From: Nanobdellota archaeon
GTDB taxonomy: Archaea > Nanobdellota > Nanobdellia > Parvarchaeales > Parvarchaeaceae
Direction of reading: 5' to 3'
DNA: 38,797 bases
Assembly: GCA_021797085.1 (NCBI GenBank)
Contig: JAKAAG010000003.1
Span: forward strand, 15,598-54,394
The position numbers and the translations under genes are program-made. The first letter of the stretch is position 1. Each line of letters opens with the position of its first letter. The notes below the pieces were generated by a model, which saw nothing but the letters and a program-made list of their open reading frames with translations, was not told where the DNA came from and did no database searches. This document shows positions 1 to 8,129 of this stretch, in pieces.

Positions 1-1
1 C

Positions 2-925
2 AATATTCAGTTTAATGGTGTTTCAGCAGCTAGTACTTCAACTGATTATTGGCTAAAATTGGGCAGCATCCAACCAAGGGAATCTTACATTGCATTCATG
101 GGCTTTGCATTACCAAACATAACATTATTTAACAACACTAATGATGGAGAAGCATCACAACTTTCTCCAGTATATGGGCAATACAATGATGGTCCAAATG
201 TATTTGATTTTTACGCAAACTTTGAGGGGCCTTCGATAATAGAATCATCTTCTTATTCAACTATAAACAGCACAGTAACACCTTCTTATACTGCAGGAAG
301 TGCCTCTTCTCCGGGTTATGTAACTACTTTATCTAATCAAGGGAGTTCGTCTTCATATCTTGAATGGACCTCTGGCCCGTCATCCATTTCCAACGGATTA
401 ATAATGGAGACAAGCGCTTACTATGGGGCACCAGAAAGCTCAAAGCCAGCGGATCAACAGATATTGGGTTTATTGTCCAGTTCAGATCCACAGGAAGCCG
501 GCCAAGGCTTTATAGGTTGCGGTGGAAGCGGCCAACCTGCTAGCACTGGGGTGGCATTCTCTTCAGACCCTTACTGCACAAGTTCATTCATAGAATACGA
601 TGATTCTGCAACGACCTCTTCTTCCAGTAGCATACCTAACGATGATTATATATTCTACAGGTTTACTGTCCTGCCAAGTTCACAGACTCTGCAAATAGCT
701 TCATCTTCCTCATCAATATTCCAGTATCCATATACTGGTACATTATCAACTGTACTGTCAGCTAGTTATTCCGTCTCTCCTTCCGGATCCACAGTTTATG
801 TTGGTGATACCTCTGGAGGAGCTTCGCATACTGCCAGATACTATTGGATCTTAATAAGAGCTTACCCTCCAAATGGTGTTATGCCTTTTGAAACCGTTGG
901 GCCATTAAACGGTCAGCCAAGCTAA
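2..925 (+). CDS. Surface/exported protein with DUF2341-like domain, C-terminal part (5' end outside window)
   Basis: The frame is open from the first complete codon at base 2, so this is the last 307 residues of a longer protein; the internal TTG at 59 is not a credible start. The visible part is Ser/Thr/Asn-rich with few charges and N-glycosylation sequons near the front. A segment reading YIAFMGFALPN, then GEASQLSPVYGQY, then NVFDFYANFEG matches the DUF2341/concanavalin-like pattern as I know it (iyMgFa..., tYgqYdnG, vFnfYdnF). It ends with a RAYPPNGVMP motif typical of the same family. No C-terminal membrane anchor is visible, so an N-terminal anchor outside the window is expected. Likely an exported cell-surface protein; ligand unknown. 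A related segment occurs in the 1141-residue protein at 33581. Confidence 0.7.
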   Translation, partial: NIQFNGVSAASTSTDYWLKLGSIQPRESYIAFMGFALPNITLFNNTNDGEASQLSPVYGQYNDGPNVFDFYANFEGPSIIESSSYSTINSTVTPSYTAGSASSPGYVTTLSNQGSSSSYLEWTSGPSSISNGLIMETSAYYGAPESSKPADQQILGLLSSSDPQEAGQGFIGCGGSGQPASTGVAFSSDPYCTSSFIEYDDSATTSSSSSIPNDDYIFYRFTVLPSSQTLQIASSSSSIFQYPYTGTLSTVLSASYSVSPSGSTVYVGDTSGGASHTARYYWILIRAYPPNGVMPFETVGPLNGQPS

Positions 926-927
926 TG

Positions 928-935
928 TATAAATT
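928..935 (+). promoter_or_regulatory. TATA box of pyk
   Basis: TATAAATT lies directly after the preceding stop codon, with its centre about 26 bases before the pyk ATG at 957. This spacing predicts transcription starting at the start codon, giving a leaderless mRNA. Confidence 0.55.
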
Positions 936-956
936 CTTGCAGTTTTTAATATAGCT

Positions 957-2297
957 ATGGCAAGCAAGATTAAAACAGTAGTTACCGTAGGACCGGCCTG
1001 CGACAGCTATGAAATGCTTAAAAAAATGATAATTAAGGGGGCGGACATATTTAGGTTTAATCTTTCTCATGGGGATAAGGAGTATTTTACAAGAGTAGTT
1101 GCAAACGTAAGGAAAGCAGAGCAAGAAACAAAAAGAAGTGTTCTCATGTTTTTCGATCTTCCTGGGCCAAAATTGAGAACTGGCAAGGTACACGGAGACA
1201 AGATAGAAATAAAAGAAGGAACGGAATACACTTTAGGCAAGAACGGACAGATACAGGTTTCAGAGGAAATAATAAAGATGATTAACCTGAAAAGCAAGCT
1301 TCTTTTGTCTGATGGCAAAATAGAGTTCAAGCCAATAAGAAAGGAGATGGGCCTTTTGGTTGCAAAGGCCTTGAATAATGGCGTTCTTCTCAATGAGCAG
1401 AGCATAAATTTCAAAGGTATTTCTTATCCTGGAAAATATCCAACAAAGAAAGACGAGGAGGGTATAAAATTCGGCTTAAGTCTTGGGATAAACACATTTG
1501 CTTTGTCTTTTATATCAAGCGCAAAGGACATAGAGAATGCTAGAAAGATAGCTGGAGAAAAAAGCGTGTTGATAGCAAAGATAGAAAGGATAGAAGCAGT
1601 GAAACACTTTAACGAGATTGTAAAGGTAGCAGATGTTATAATGGTTGCTAGGGGAGATCTCGGCCTAAACATAGATATTGCGGATTTGCCAGAGGTCCAA
1701 AAAAAGCTCTTATCTTTATGCAATGAAAACAGCAAGCCAGTTATAACAGCTACACAGATGCTTGAATCTATGACAAACAATGTAATGCCCACTAGGGCCG
1801 AGGCAGATGATGTTTTTACTGCAATAGATGAAGGAACGGATGCGGTCATGCTTTCGGAAGAAACTGCTATAGGAGTTTATCCTTTAAAGGCGCTGTCGAT
1901 GTTAAAACGAATAATAGAGAAATATCACTATTCGGGTATTGTAAAAAGATACAAGATAACAGATATACATGATGCCATATTAAATTCAGCGATAGATCTC
2001 GTCATAAACACCAAAATAGATAAAATAATAACATTTACTCCATCGGGAAGAAGCGCATTCAGGCTTTCAAGGCACCATATTCAATTGGATATATCTGCAA
2101 TTACAACCAGCAAAACAACATTTTCTAAGTTGTTCTTCAGCAAAAATGTTAAAGGAATACTTGTAAAAAGCCTCGAAAAAGCGGAAGCCAATCTTTTTAA
2201 TATAGCTAAAGAGCATGGTATAAAAAAGGCGATAGTCATTTCAGGTTTGTCCTTGAGCGAAAACTCGACGGAAAATATAAGGATAATAAGCTTTTAA
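957..2297 (+). CDS. pyk: Pyruvate kinase
   Basis: Converts phosphoenolpyruvate and ADP to pyruvate and ATP, the last step of glycolysis, in the cytoplasm. Family motifs in order: KIKTVVTVGPA at the N-terminus, FRFNLSHG near residue 35, DLPGPKLRTG near 70, IAKIERIEA holding the catalytic lysine and metal-binding glutamate, VARGDLG with the metal-binding aspartate, and ITATQMLESM followed by PTRAEADDV. The length of 446 residues is at the short end of the usual 450-480. The C-terminal domain is present and recognisable (TPSGRSAFRLSRH). The ATG at 957 gives the expected N-terminus and sits 26 bases after a TATA box. It implies at least the lower part of glycolysis in this organism. Confidence 0.95.
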   Translation: MASKIKTVVTVGPACDSYEMLKKMIIKGADIFRFNLSHGDKEYFTRVVANVRKAEQETKRSVLMFFDLPGPKLRTGKVHGDKIEIKEGTEYTLGKNGQIQVSEEIIKMINLKSKLLLSDGKIEFKPIRKEMGLLVAKALNNGVLLNEQSINFKGISYPGKYPTKKDEEGIKFGLSLGINTFALSFISSAKDIENARKIAGEKSVLIAKIERIEAVKHFNEIVKVADVIMVARGDLGLNIDIADLPEVQKKLLSLCNENSKPVITATQMLESMTNNVMPTRAEADDVFTAIDEGTDAVMLSEETAIGVYPLKALSMLKRIIEKYHYSGIVKRYKITDIHDAILNSAIDLVINTKIDKIITFTPSGRSAFRLSRHHIQLDISAITTSKTTFSKLFFSKNVKGILVKSLEKAEANLFNIAKEHGIKKAIVISGLSLSENSTENIRIISF

Positions 2298-2386
2298 ATG
2301 CTATCATTTTTGGATAAAAAATACGTTATAAATGCAAAATTGAAAGAATTTATATGTTAAGTGAAACATAATCTCAAATGTTAACC

Positions 2387-2412
2387 TATTTAAACGTAAA
2401 AAATCTATATCA
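2387..2412 (+). promoter_or_regulatory. Probable promoter of the ribosomal protein operon
   Basis: The 141-base gap before L3 holds two TATA-like boxes, TATTTAAA at 2387-2394 and CTATATCA at 2405-2412. The second would give a leader of only a few bases, the first about 23 bases. I cannot decide between them; no strong Shine-Dalgarno precedes the ATG at 2439. Confidence 0.35.
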
Positions 2413-2438
2413 GTAAATAAAACAATTGCAATTAGATT

Positions 2439-3389
2439 ATGGGACATCAAATAACGAAGAAGAGCACTCCAAGAAGGGGAAGTCTGCAGTATTACCCTAT
2501 AAAGAAGAGCAAACGGCCTTACAACACGGTCAACAATTTCAAGGACTTAGAGAAGGGTGAGATAGGTGGTTTTGCAGGCTATAAGGCAGGGATGCTGCAG
2601 CTTGTTTACATTGATTCTGATAAAAACTCACCGACGTTTAAGATGGAGGTAATGACGAACGCAACCATACTTGAATGCCCTCCTTTGCTGGTTTGTGCGG
2701 TAAGGTTCTACAATAACGGAATAACTGTGGGAGAAAGCTGGGGAACAGGTATAAACAAATACGTTCAGAGAAAGGTAAAATTCAAGGAGAACAATAAAAG
2801 CATAGACGATTTTAAAGGAAAAGCAAATGATCTTCGTTTATTGGTGGCTACACAGCCTTGGTCAATAGGTCTCAAGAAGAAACCAGAAATATTTGAATTG
2901 GCAGTAGGCGGTAAATTTGATGATAAACTAGAGACTGCAAAGAATTTTTTAAGCAAGTCAATAGAAGTTTCTTCGGTTATAAAAGATGGTAATTTCGTTG
3001 ATGTTGGTGCAATAACAAAAGGCAAGGGTTTCCAGGGTTCCGTGAAGCGTTATGGTGTAAAGATATACCCTGTGCATGCCAGTAAGTCAAGAAGAAAAGC
3101 CGGTAACCTAGGCGCAGAGACAATGGCAAAGGTTCAGTACACGGTTCCACAGCATGGTAGGCTTGGTTTTAATTCAAGAGTAGAGTACAACAAGTTCGTT
3201 TTCAAGGTTGTAAAAGATCCGCAGGAGGTAAACATCCCAAGCGGCTATAAGAATTATGGCAACATAAAGGGAAGCGCAATTGTCTTAAAAGGTTCTGTAC
3301 CTGGGAGTGCAAGCAGATTGATTATAATGAGAAAAGCAATAAGGCCTACAAGAAAGGCCGAGCCGGTAAAAATAACATTGTTGAAGTGA
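2439..3389 (+). CDS. rpl3: 50S ribosomal protein L3 (uL3)
   Basis: Large-subunit protein binding 23S rRNA near the peptidyl-transferase centre. The N-terminus (MGHQITKKSTPRRGSLQYYP) is the archaeal/eukaryotic form, and GFAGYKAGMLQL and GKGFQGSVKRYG are standard L3 motifs. The 316 residues fit the archaeal family (about 330-360) on the short side. It is the first gene of the superoperon and is followed one base later by L4. The Ser-Gly-rich tip reads HASKSRRKAGNLGAE. Confidence 0.96.
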   Translation: MGHQITKKSTPRRGSLQYYPIKKSKRPYNTVNNFKDLEKGEIGGFAGYKAGMLQLVYIDSDKNSPTFKMEVMTNATILECPPLLVCAVRFYNNGITVGESWGTGINKYVQRKVKFKENNKSIDDFKGKANDLRLLVATQPWSIGLKKKPEIFELAVGGKFDDKLETAKNFLSKSIEVSSVIKDGNFVDVGAITKGKGFQGSVKRYGVKIYPVHASKSRRKAGNLGAETMAKVQYTVPQHGRLGFNSRVEYNKFVFKVVKDPQEVNIPSGYKNYGNIKGSAIVLKGSVPGSASRLIIMRKAIRPTRKAEPVKITLLK

Positions 3390-3390
3390 T

Positions 3391-4176
3391 ATGGTAAAAG
3401 TATTTTCGTCTGATGGTAAGGAAAATGGTGAGATTCAATTACCAGAAGTATTCAACACAAAATTTAACTATTCTACTTTTAAAAAGGCATTTCTTGCAGA
3501 GCAGTCCGAAAAGTTCCAGCTTAAGTACACTGACCCTATGGCTGGTAAAAGAAAGGTGGCAGAACTTACAAAAAGGCGAAGGTCTTTCAAGACAAGCTAT
3601 GGACGAGGATTAGACAGGACTCCAAGGAAAACTCTTTCCAGAGTAGGAACGAATTTTAGTTACATGGGGGCAGTTGCTCCAAATACCGTGGGCGGAAGGG
3701 AAGCTCATCCTCCACAAGCTGAGAAAAAGCTTGTAAAGGAAATAAACAAGAAGGAAAGGAAACTTGCGATTAAGATGGGGATAGCAGCATCAGCCGATAT
3801 AAAAAGGGTTTCCATGTTTCATGCTATTAACGGCATAAAGGAACTACCAATAGTTATAGAGGATTCTGCAGTAATGGTAAAAAAGACAAAGGAAGCCAAA
3901 AATCTGTTTTCTTCCATTGGTTTAAATGCTGAACTTGAAAGAATAATGAAGAAAACTATAAGAAGTGGAAAAGGAAAATTAAGGGGTAGAAAGTACAAGA
4001 AGAAGCTAGGTATAGTTCTTGTTGTGAAAGATAATGAAAAAGTTTCAAGCGCATTTTCAAACCTTAACATAAAAGTTACAAACCCTTCCTCCCTTTCAAT
4101 GACTGATGTTTCACAGGCGGGCAAGCCTGGCAGGTTGATAATATGGACAAAGGGGGCAGTTGAAAATCTCAGGTAA
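3391..4176 (+). CDS. rpl4: 50S ribosomal protein L4 (uL4)
   Basis: Large-subunit protein whose extended loop lines the exit tunnel. The basic loop with TSYGRGLDRTPRKTLSR, then AVAPNTVGGREAHPPQAEK, is the diagnostic archaeal L4 region. Its 261 residues match archaeal L4 (about 255). The start is one base after the L3 stop, and L23 begins two bases after its stop, as expected in one polycistronic mRNA. Confidence 0.96.
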   Translation: MVKVFSSDGKENGEIQLPEVFNTKFNYSTFKKAFLAEQSEKFQLKYTDPMAGKRKVAELTKRRRSFKTSYGRGLDRTPRKTLSRVGTNFSYMGAVAPNTVGGREAHPPQAEKKLVKEINKKERKLAIKMGIAASADIKRVSMFHAINGIKELPIVIEDSAVMVKKTKEAKNLFSSIGLNAELERIMKKTIRSGKGKLRGRKYKKKLGIVLVVKDNEKVSSAFSNLNIKVTNPSSLSMTDVSQAGKPGRLIIWTKGAVENLR

Positions 4177-4178
4177 AC

Positions 4179-4442
4179 ATGGAAGAAAATCTAAAATATA
4201 TAATAAGTGTTTTGAGCGGCGAGAAGTCAACAAGATTGATGCAGATGGAGAACAAGCTTTCTTTTATAGTATCAAAGGATTCGAACAAGATATTAATAAA
4301 GAAAGAGGTGGAATCTCTGCTTAAAGCAAAAGTAGAGAGCATAAACATAATAAATAGAATGGATTCCAGAAAGGTGGCTATAGTAAAGCTAAAGCCTGAA
4401 TTCCAGGCAATGGATATTGCCACGCAGCTCGGTTTAATCTGA
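4179..4442 (+). CDS. rpl23: 50S ribosomal protein L23 (uL23)
   Basis: Exit-tunnel protein of the large subunit and docking site for SRP and Sec. The 87-residue sequence has the L23 pattern: an early TRLMQMENKLSFIV strand, the K-rich IKKEVESLLKAKV helix, then a final strand ending in DIATQLGLI, the usual archaeal C-terminus. In most archaea the next gene is L2. Here the following gene is rnp1 after a 52-base gap with its own TATA box, so this is the end of the first block of the superoperon. Confidence 0.94.
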   Translation: MEENLKYIISVLSGEKSTRLMQMENKLSFIVSKDSNKILIKKEVESLLKAKVESINIINRMDSRKVAIVKLKPEFQAMDIATQLGLI

Positions 4443-4464
4443 TTTGTTTTGCTGTCTGAAAACA

Positions 4465-4472
4465 TTTTTAAA
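4465..4472 (+). promoter_or_regulatory. TATA box upstream of rnp1
   Basis: TTTTTAAA is centred about 26 bases before the rnp1 ATG at 4495. It sits where the L2-S19-L22-S3-L29 block would normally lie, so it is the likely new promoter for the second half of the ribosomal operon. The region is AT-rich, so exact placement is uncertain. Confidence 0.5.
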
Positions 4473-4494
4473 TTTAAATATTCTAAGATAGCTA

Positions 4495-4704
4495 ATGCTG
4501 ATAGGGTTTAAATTGAAAGTAATGGGAAAGGATTTGGAAGGAAAGGTTATAGATGAAACGAAAAGCACTTTGCTGCTCGAAACAGAAAGTGGCATAAAAA
4601 GAGTTATAAAGGATGGAAACAGATTTATAGTACATATGAATAAAAAAGAAATAAAAGTGAGTGGAAATGATATCAGTATGAGGCCATGGGAATATGCTTT
4701 ATGA
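4495..4704 (+). CDS. rnp1: Ribonuclease P protein component 1 (Rpp29/p29)
   Basis: Protein subunit of archaeal RNase P, which matures tRNA 5' ends. The 69 residues form the Sm-like Rpp29 core: LIGFKLKVMGKDLEGKVIDE, then LLLETESGIKRVIKD, then a C-terminal SMRPWEYAL matching the usual RPE(E/D)R-type end. It is shorter than most family members (90-130) because it lacks N- and C-terminal extensions. It overlaps the S17 start by 11 bases, the conserved rnp1-S17 neighbourhood of archaeal ribosomal operons. Confidence 0.9.
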   Translation: MLIGFKLKVMGKDLEGKVIDETKSTLLLETESGIKRVIKDGNRFIVHMNKKEIKVSGNDISMRPWEYAL

Positions 4705-5008
4705 AGATTTGAAAAAACCAGAGAATAGCTGCAATGACATACATTGTCCTTATCATGGACAATTAAAGGTTCATGGCAGAAGGTTTGAAGGAGTAGTTAC
4801 TTCGGCAAAAGCCGATAAAACAGTTGCAGTAAGCTGGACGGTTTTCAGAAGACTGGGAAAATACGATAGATATGTAAAAATAAGAAGCAGGGTTCTTGCC
4901 CATAACCCAGAATGCATATCGGCAAAATTAAATGATAAGGTAGTGATATACGAAACAAGACCAATAAGCAGGTGGAAAAGATTTGTAGTTGTGAGGAAAT
5001 TGCAGTAA
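4694..5008 (+). CDS. rps17: 30S ribosomal protein S17 (uS17)
   Basis: Primary 16S rRNA-binding protein of the small subunit. The archaeal signature CPYHGQLKVHGRRFEGVV is followed by an OB-fold with KTVAVSWTV and a C-terminal ISRWKRFVVVRKL. At 104 residues it is the normal archaeal length. It overlaps rnp1 by 11 bases and is followed one base later by L14. Confidence 0.95.
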   Translation: MLYEDLKKPENSCNDIHCPYHGQLKVHGRRFEGVVTSAKADKTVAVSWTVFRRLGKYDRYVKIRSRVLAHNPECISAKLNDKVVIYETRPISRWKRFVVVRKLQ

Positions 5009-5009
5009 T

Positions 5010-5441
5010 ATGGGAACAGGAAGGAAGGGAGCTGGTTTAAAGGCCATAAGAGCAAAGATTTCTAAGTCAATAAACGTGGGAAGCTGGATAATGGTAGCTG
5101 ACAATTCTGGAGCAAAGATAGTAAAAGTGGTAAACATAAGAAATTATCATGGTGTAAAGGATAGGCAGCCGAAGTGCGGAGTAGGAGATACAATATTTGT
5201 CGTTGTAAAGAAAGGTTCACCCGATACTGTACACAAGAAGTTCCCAGCAGTAGTCGTAAGACAAAGAAAAGAGTACAGAAGACATGATGGCACAAGGGTT
5301 TCATTTGAAGATAATGCATGCGCAATAGTCAAGGACATAGACAAGTATGAACCCCAGGGTACGATTATAAGGGGGCCAATAGCCAGGGAAATCTCTATAC
5401 GTTTCCCAAACATAACTAAAATAGCGTCAAAGATTGTATGA
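5010..5441 (+). CDS. rpl14: 50S ribosomal protein L14 (uL14)
   Basis: Large-subunit protein at the subunit interface. The conserved core is visible: VADNSGAKIVKVVNIRNY, a VGDTIFVVVKKG strand, then VVRQRKEYRRHDGTRVSFEDNAC and GTIIRGPIARE. The 143 residues are typical for archaeal L14 (about 132-140). Its last codon and stop overlap the L24 start as ATGA at 5438-5441, indicating translational coupling. Confidence 0.97.
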   Translation: MGTGRKGAGLKAIRAKISKSINVGSWIMVADNSGAKIVKVVNIRNYHGVKDRQPKCGVGDTIFVVVKKGSPDTVHKKFPAVVVRQRKEYRRHDGTRVSFEDNACAIVKDIDKYEPQGTIIRGPIAREISIRFPNITKIASKIV

Positions 5442-5830
5442 AAAATAACTTTAGCAGACATTGGGTTTCGAGTACCTCTCCAAAGAAACAGAGGAAATAT
5501 AGGACAAATGCTCCGTTACACATAAAAAGAAAGATGCTTTCTGCCCACTTATCGAAGGAACTAAGAGCAAAATACAAGACAAGGAATGTGCTGTTGAAAA
5601 AAGGAGATACTGTGCTTATCGCAAGAGGAAAGTTTAAGGGGAAGGAAGGAAAGATAGACAAAGTTTACACGAAACAGTTAAAAGTAAGTGTTGATTCAGC
5701 TAAGAACGTAACGAAAAAAGGAAACAAGGTTCCTTTTAAGATCAGGCCATCGGCTTTAATAATTACAGATCTTAATCTGTCCGATGCAAGGAGGTTAGAA
5801 AAGATAGAATCTTATGGCAAGACACGGTGA
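5438..5830 (+). CDS. rpl24: 50S ribosomal protein L24 (uL24)
   Basis: Assembly-initiating protein of the large subunit. The archaeal N-terminal extension (SSTSPKKQRKYRTNAPLHIK) precedes the KOW motif KKGDTVLIARGKFKGKEGKI. Its 130 residues are near normal (about 120). The start overlaps the L14 stop by four bases and its end overlaps the S4e start by 17 bases. Confidence 0.95.
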   Translation: MKNNFSRHWVSSTSPKKQRKYRTNAPLHIKRKMLSAHLSKELRAKYKTRNVLLKKGDTVLIARGKFKGKEGKIDKVYTKQLKVSVDSAKNVTKKGNKVPFKIRPSALIITDLNLSDARRLEKIESYGKTR

Positions 5831-6476
5831 GTCGAAACATTTTAAGAGAAGTGCAGTTACTAATTCTTTAGTTATACCTAGGAAGAAATATAAATATTAT
5901 ATCAAGCCTTTACCCGGAAAACACAGTAACAAAGAGGGCGTTTCATTATTGGGCTTTTTAAGAGATGTAGTTAACATAGCGGGAAATGCAAGAGAAGCCA
6001 GGTACCTTATAAAAGCAGGTTTGGTTTCGGTTGACGGGAAAAAGATAAAGGAAGAAAAGTACGTTGTCGGTTTCTCCGATGTTGTAAGCGTCAAAGATGA
6101 TTATTTTTTGGTGTGGCTGAACGAAAAGGGAAAGATAATCTCAGTAAAACAAGACGGAAATGTAGACAGTAAAAAAGTAAAGGTAATGTCGAAGCACAAG
6201 GGAAAAGGTTCAAAGGATATACTTTTTACAAGCGACGCAAGGAACATTGTGTCTGAAAAAACGGACGTGCAGATAAATGATTCTGTAATACTGGATTTCT
6301 CCACGGGTAAAATAAAGGACAAAATACCTTTTGAGCAAGGAAGAGAAGTAATAGTTTTCAACGGTAAAAACGCTGGAAGAAAAGGAAAGATAAAGGAAAT
6401 TGACGGCTATTCCGTTTTGGTTTCAGGAAAGGACGGTGAATTTGTTTCATCCATTAAATCCTGCATGGCATTGTAA
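5814..6476 (+). CDS. rps4e: 30S ribosomal protein S4e (eS4)
   Basis: Small-subunit protein found only in archaea and eukaryotes. Order of parts: N-terminal MARHGESKHFKRSAV and the KYKYYIKPLPGKH region, an S4-type RNA-binding segment near residues 45-85 (LRDVVNIAGNAREARYLI...VSVDGKKI), and a C-terminal KOW-like domain (GREVIVFNGKNAGRKGKI). The 220 residues are a little short of the usual 235-245. It overlaps L24 by 17 bases and is followed one base later by L5. Confidence 0.95.
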   Translation: MARHGESKHFKRSAVTNSLVIPRKKYKYYIKPLPGKHSNKEGVSLLGFLRDVVNIAGNAREARYLIKAGLVSVDGKKIKEEKYVVGFSDVVSVKDDYFLVWLNEKGKIISVKQDGNVDSKKVKVMSKHKGKGSKDILFTSDARNIVSEKTDVQINDSVILDFSTGKIKDKIPFEQGREVIVFNGKNAGRKGKIKEIDGYSVLVSGKDGEFVSSIKSCMAL

Positions 6477-6477
6477 T

Positions 6478-6984
6478 ATGGAAAATAAAATGAGGGAGAT
6501 TTTTGTTGAGAAGGTCACGTTGAACATAGGCGTGGGCGAGCCTGGAGAAAGGCTTGAAAAGATAAAGAGCCTGCTTGAGCAGATCTCTGGTTCAAAGGTG
6601 GTTAAGACAGAGACCAAAAAAAGGATACCTGAATGGGGGTTAAGGCCGGGCCTTGAAATAGGTGTAAAGACAACGTTGAGAAAGCAGGCTGCAGAAGAAG
6701 TATTAAAAAGGATGTTTACCGCAATGGAAAATTCAGTAAAAGAATCAAATTTTGATGAAAAAGGCAATCTATCTTTTGGAATAAAGGAATACATACACAT
6801 ACCTGGAGCAAAGTACGATTATACAATTGGTATAGTCGGCCTTTCAGTCAATGTAACTTTGTCTAGAAGAGGATTCGGTATAACTAGAAAGAGGAACAAA
6901 TCAAACATAGGCAAGTCACATCTAATCAAAAAAGAAGAGGCAGTGGAATTCATAAAGAATAAATACAATGTGAAGGTTATTTAA
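6478..6984 (+). CDS. rpl5: 50S ribosomal protein L5 (uL5)
   Basis: Large-subunit protein that binds 5S rRNA and contacts the P-site tRNA. Motifs: MREIFVEKVTLNIGVGEPGE, KRIPEWGLRPGLEIGVKTTLR, IHIPGAKYDYTIGIVGLSV, and a C-terminal GFGITRKRNKSNIGKSH. I chose the ATG at 6478, one base after the S4e stop. The same frame is open to an ATG at 6400, but the extra 26 residues lie inside S4e and resemble nothing in the family. The resulting 168 residues match archaeal L5 (about 170-185). Confidence 0.95.
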   Translation: MENKMREIFVEKVTLNIGVGEPGERLEKIKSLLEQISGSKVVKTETKKRIPEWGLRPGLEIGVKTTLRKQAAEEVLKRMFTAMENSVKESNFDEKGNLSFGIKEYIHIPGAKYDYTIGIVGLSVNVTLSRRGFGITRKRNKSNIGKSHLIKKEEAVEFIKNKYNVKVI

Positions 6985-6990
6985 GGAATC

Positions 6991-7227
6991 ATGGAAACTC
7001 AATTCGAAAAAATATTGAAGGTGCATTCAACCAATCCCGCAAAGAGAGCCAGATTTATCAAATTCAACAAGCATAAGATGCAACCGCATGACAGACGTGC
7101 GCACCTATGCATAAGATGCAACAGGGCAGAAGGCCACATAAAGATACATGGCCTTAACTACTGCAGACAGTGCTTCAGAGAGGTCGCTCCGGATCTCGGA
7201 TTCAAAAAATACGGAAAGGAGGCATAA
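6991..7227 (+). CDS. rps14: 30S ribosomal protein S14 (uS14), zinc-binding type
   Basis: Small-subunit protein of the head domain. Cys40, Cys43, Cys58 and Cys61 form the C+ zinc site in [16 protein letters not shown]...CRQCF. At 78 residues it is longer than the usual archaeal form (about 50-56), with some 30 extra N-terminal residues before the conserved core; the basic [14 protein letters not shown] part resembles the normal N-terminus. A later start is possible, but the ATG at 6991 is the first after the L5 stop and fits operon spacing. The end of the gene contains the S8 Shine-Dalgarno. Confidence 0.93.
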   Translation: METQFEKILKVHSTNPAKRARFIKFNKHKMQPHDRRAHLCIRCNRAEGHIKIHGLNYCRQCFREVAPDLGFKKYGKEA

Positions 7228-7229
7228 TT

Positions 7230-7616
7230 ATGGTGGATTCCCTTTCGACTATATTTAATACTATAAACGTTGCAAGAAAAGTTGGTAAGAAATCTTGCGT
7301 GGTAAGCCCAAACAGCAAGCTTTTAATCAACCTTCTGGAGCTTATCAAAAAGGCAGGATATATTGACAATTACGAGATAATAAACGATGTAAGAGGTGGG
7401 TTTGTAAAAATAGATATAAACGAGCATTTAAATGAGTGCAAAGCCATCAGGCCTAGAATACCAATAAAGGCAGGCGACATTGTAAAATATGAAAAGAGGT
7501 ATTTGCCTGCTTTGGGTTTTGGTTTAATACTTTTGTCTACAAATAAAGGAGTGATTACAAATGAAGAGGCAAAACAACTAATGATAGGGGGAAGTCTTTT
7601 AGCTTATGTCTACTAA
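7230..7616 (+). CDS. rps8: 30S ribosomal protein S8 (uS8)
   Basis: 16S rRNA-binding protein of the small subunit. The N-terminus DSLSTIFNTINVARKVGKKSC is standard, and the C-terminal block YLPALGFGLILLSTNKGVITNEEA holds the STNKG motif in place of bacterial STSKG. The frame is open further upstream (TTG/ATG inside S14), but the ATG at 7230 is preceded by a strong Shine-Dalgarno (AAAGGAGG, 7215-7222) and gives the expected 128 residues. It overlaps L6 by 11 bases. Confidence 0.95.
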   Translation: MVDSLSTIFNTINVARKVGKKSCVVSPNSKLLINLLELIKKAGYIDNYEIINDVRGGFVKIDINEHLNECKAIRPRIPIKAGDIVKYEKRYLPALGFGLILLSTNKGVITNEEAKQLMIGGSLLAYVY

Positions 7617-8127
7617 ATTTAAGGTTGATCTTGCAGGCTCGAATGTGGAGCTTAACGGGAACAAAATAACTGTTAAGGGAAAGGAAGGGGAACTGCACAC
7701 TGAGATAGTACATCCTTTTCTGAAAGTTGAAAAGAAGGATAATGTTCTTCTTATTGAAGCAGAAAAGGACAATAAGTTTCAGAAGTCAATTGCAGGTACA
7801 TTGGCAGCAAACGTTAGGAATATGATAAAAGGCGTAAGCGAAAAATACACAGCAGAACTAGAGCTTGTTTACATGCACTTTCCAGCTTCTTTAAAGCTTA
7901 ATGGAAACAAAATACTAGTAGAGAATTTTGTGGGAGAAAGGAAGCCAAGAGAAATACAGATACCGGAAGGATTAAAGGCAGAAGTGAAAGGTAATAAAAT
8001 AGTCATATCCGGAATAGACAAATACAAAGTAGGACAGTTGGCCGGTACAATAGAGTCTAAAATACAGATCAAAAACAAAGACAGGAGGGTCTTTAAGGAC
8101 GGAATCTTTATAACTAAAAAACCTTGA
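7606..8127 (+). CDS. rpl6: 50S ribosomal protein L6 (uL6)
   Basis: Large-subunit protein at the base of the factor-binding stalk. Two repeated L6 domains are seen: residues 1-80 (VELNGNKITVKGKEGEL...AANVRNMIKGVSEKYTAELE) and 85-173 (LVENFVGERKPREIQIPEG...ISGIDKYKVGQLAGTIES). The archaeal ending RRVFKDGIFITKK is present. The 173 residues compare with about 180 in archaea. It overlaps S8 by 11 bases and its stop is two bases before the L32e ATG. Confidence 0.95.
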   Translation: MSTKFKVDLAGSNVELNGNKITVKGKEGELHTEIVHPFLKVEKKDNVLLIEAEKDNKFQKSIAGTLAANVRNMIKGVSEKYTAELELVYMHFPASLKLNGNKILVENFVGERKPREIQIPEGLKAEVKGNKIVISGIDKYKVGQLAGTIESKIQIKNKDRRVFKDGIFITKKP

Positions 8128-8129
8128 TT

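Noticed and set aside
59-61. TTG at base 59 as a true start of the first gene
   Set aside because: The frame stays open to the window edge and the DUF2341-like sequence already begins before it, so the gene is truncated.
3413-3613. Second-frame open frame inside L4
   Set aside because: It lies wholly within the conserved L4 gene, with no start signal or protein similarity; a shadow frame.
6400-6477. Upstream-extended start for L5 at 6400
   Set aside because: The extra residues lie inside S4e in another frame, resemble no L5 extension, and the ATG at 6478 is in perfect operon position.
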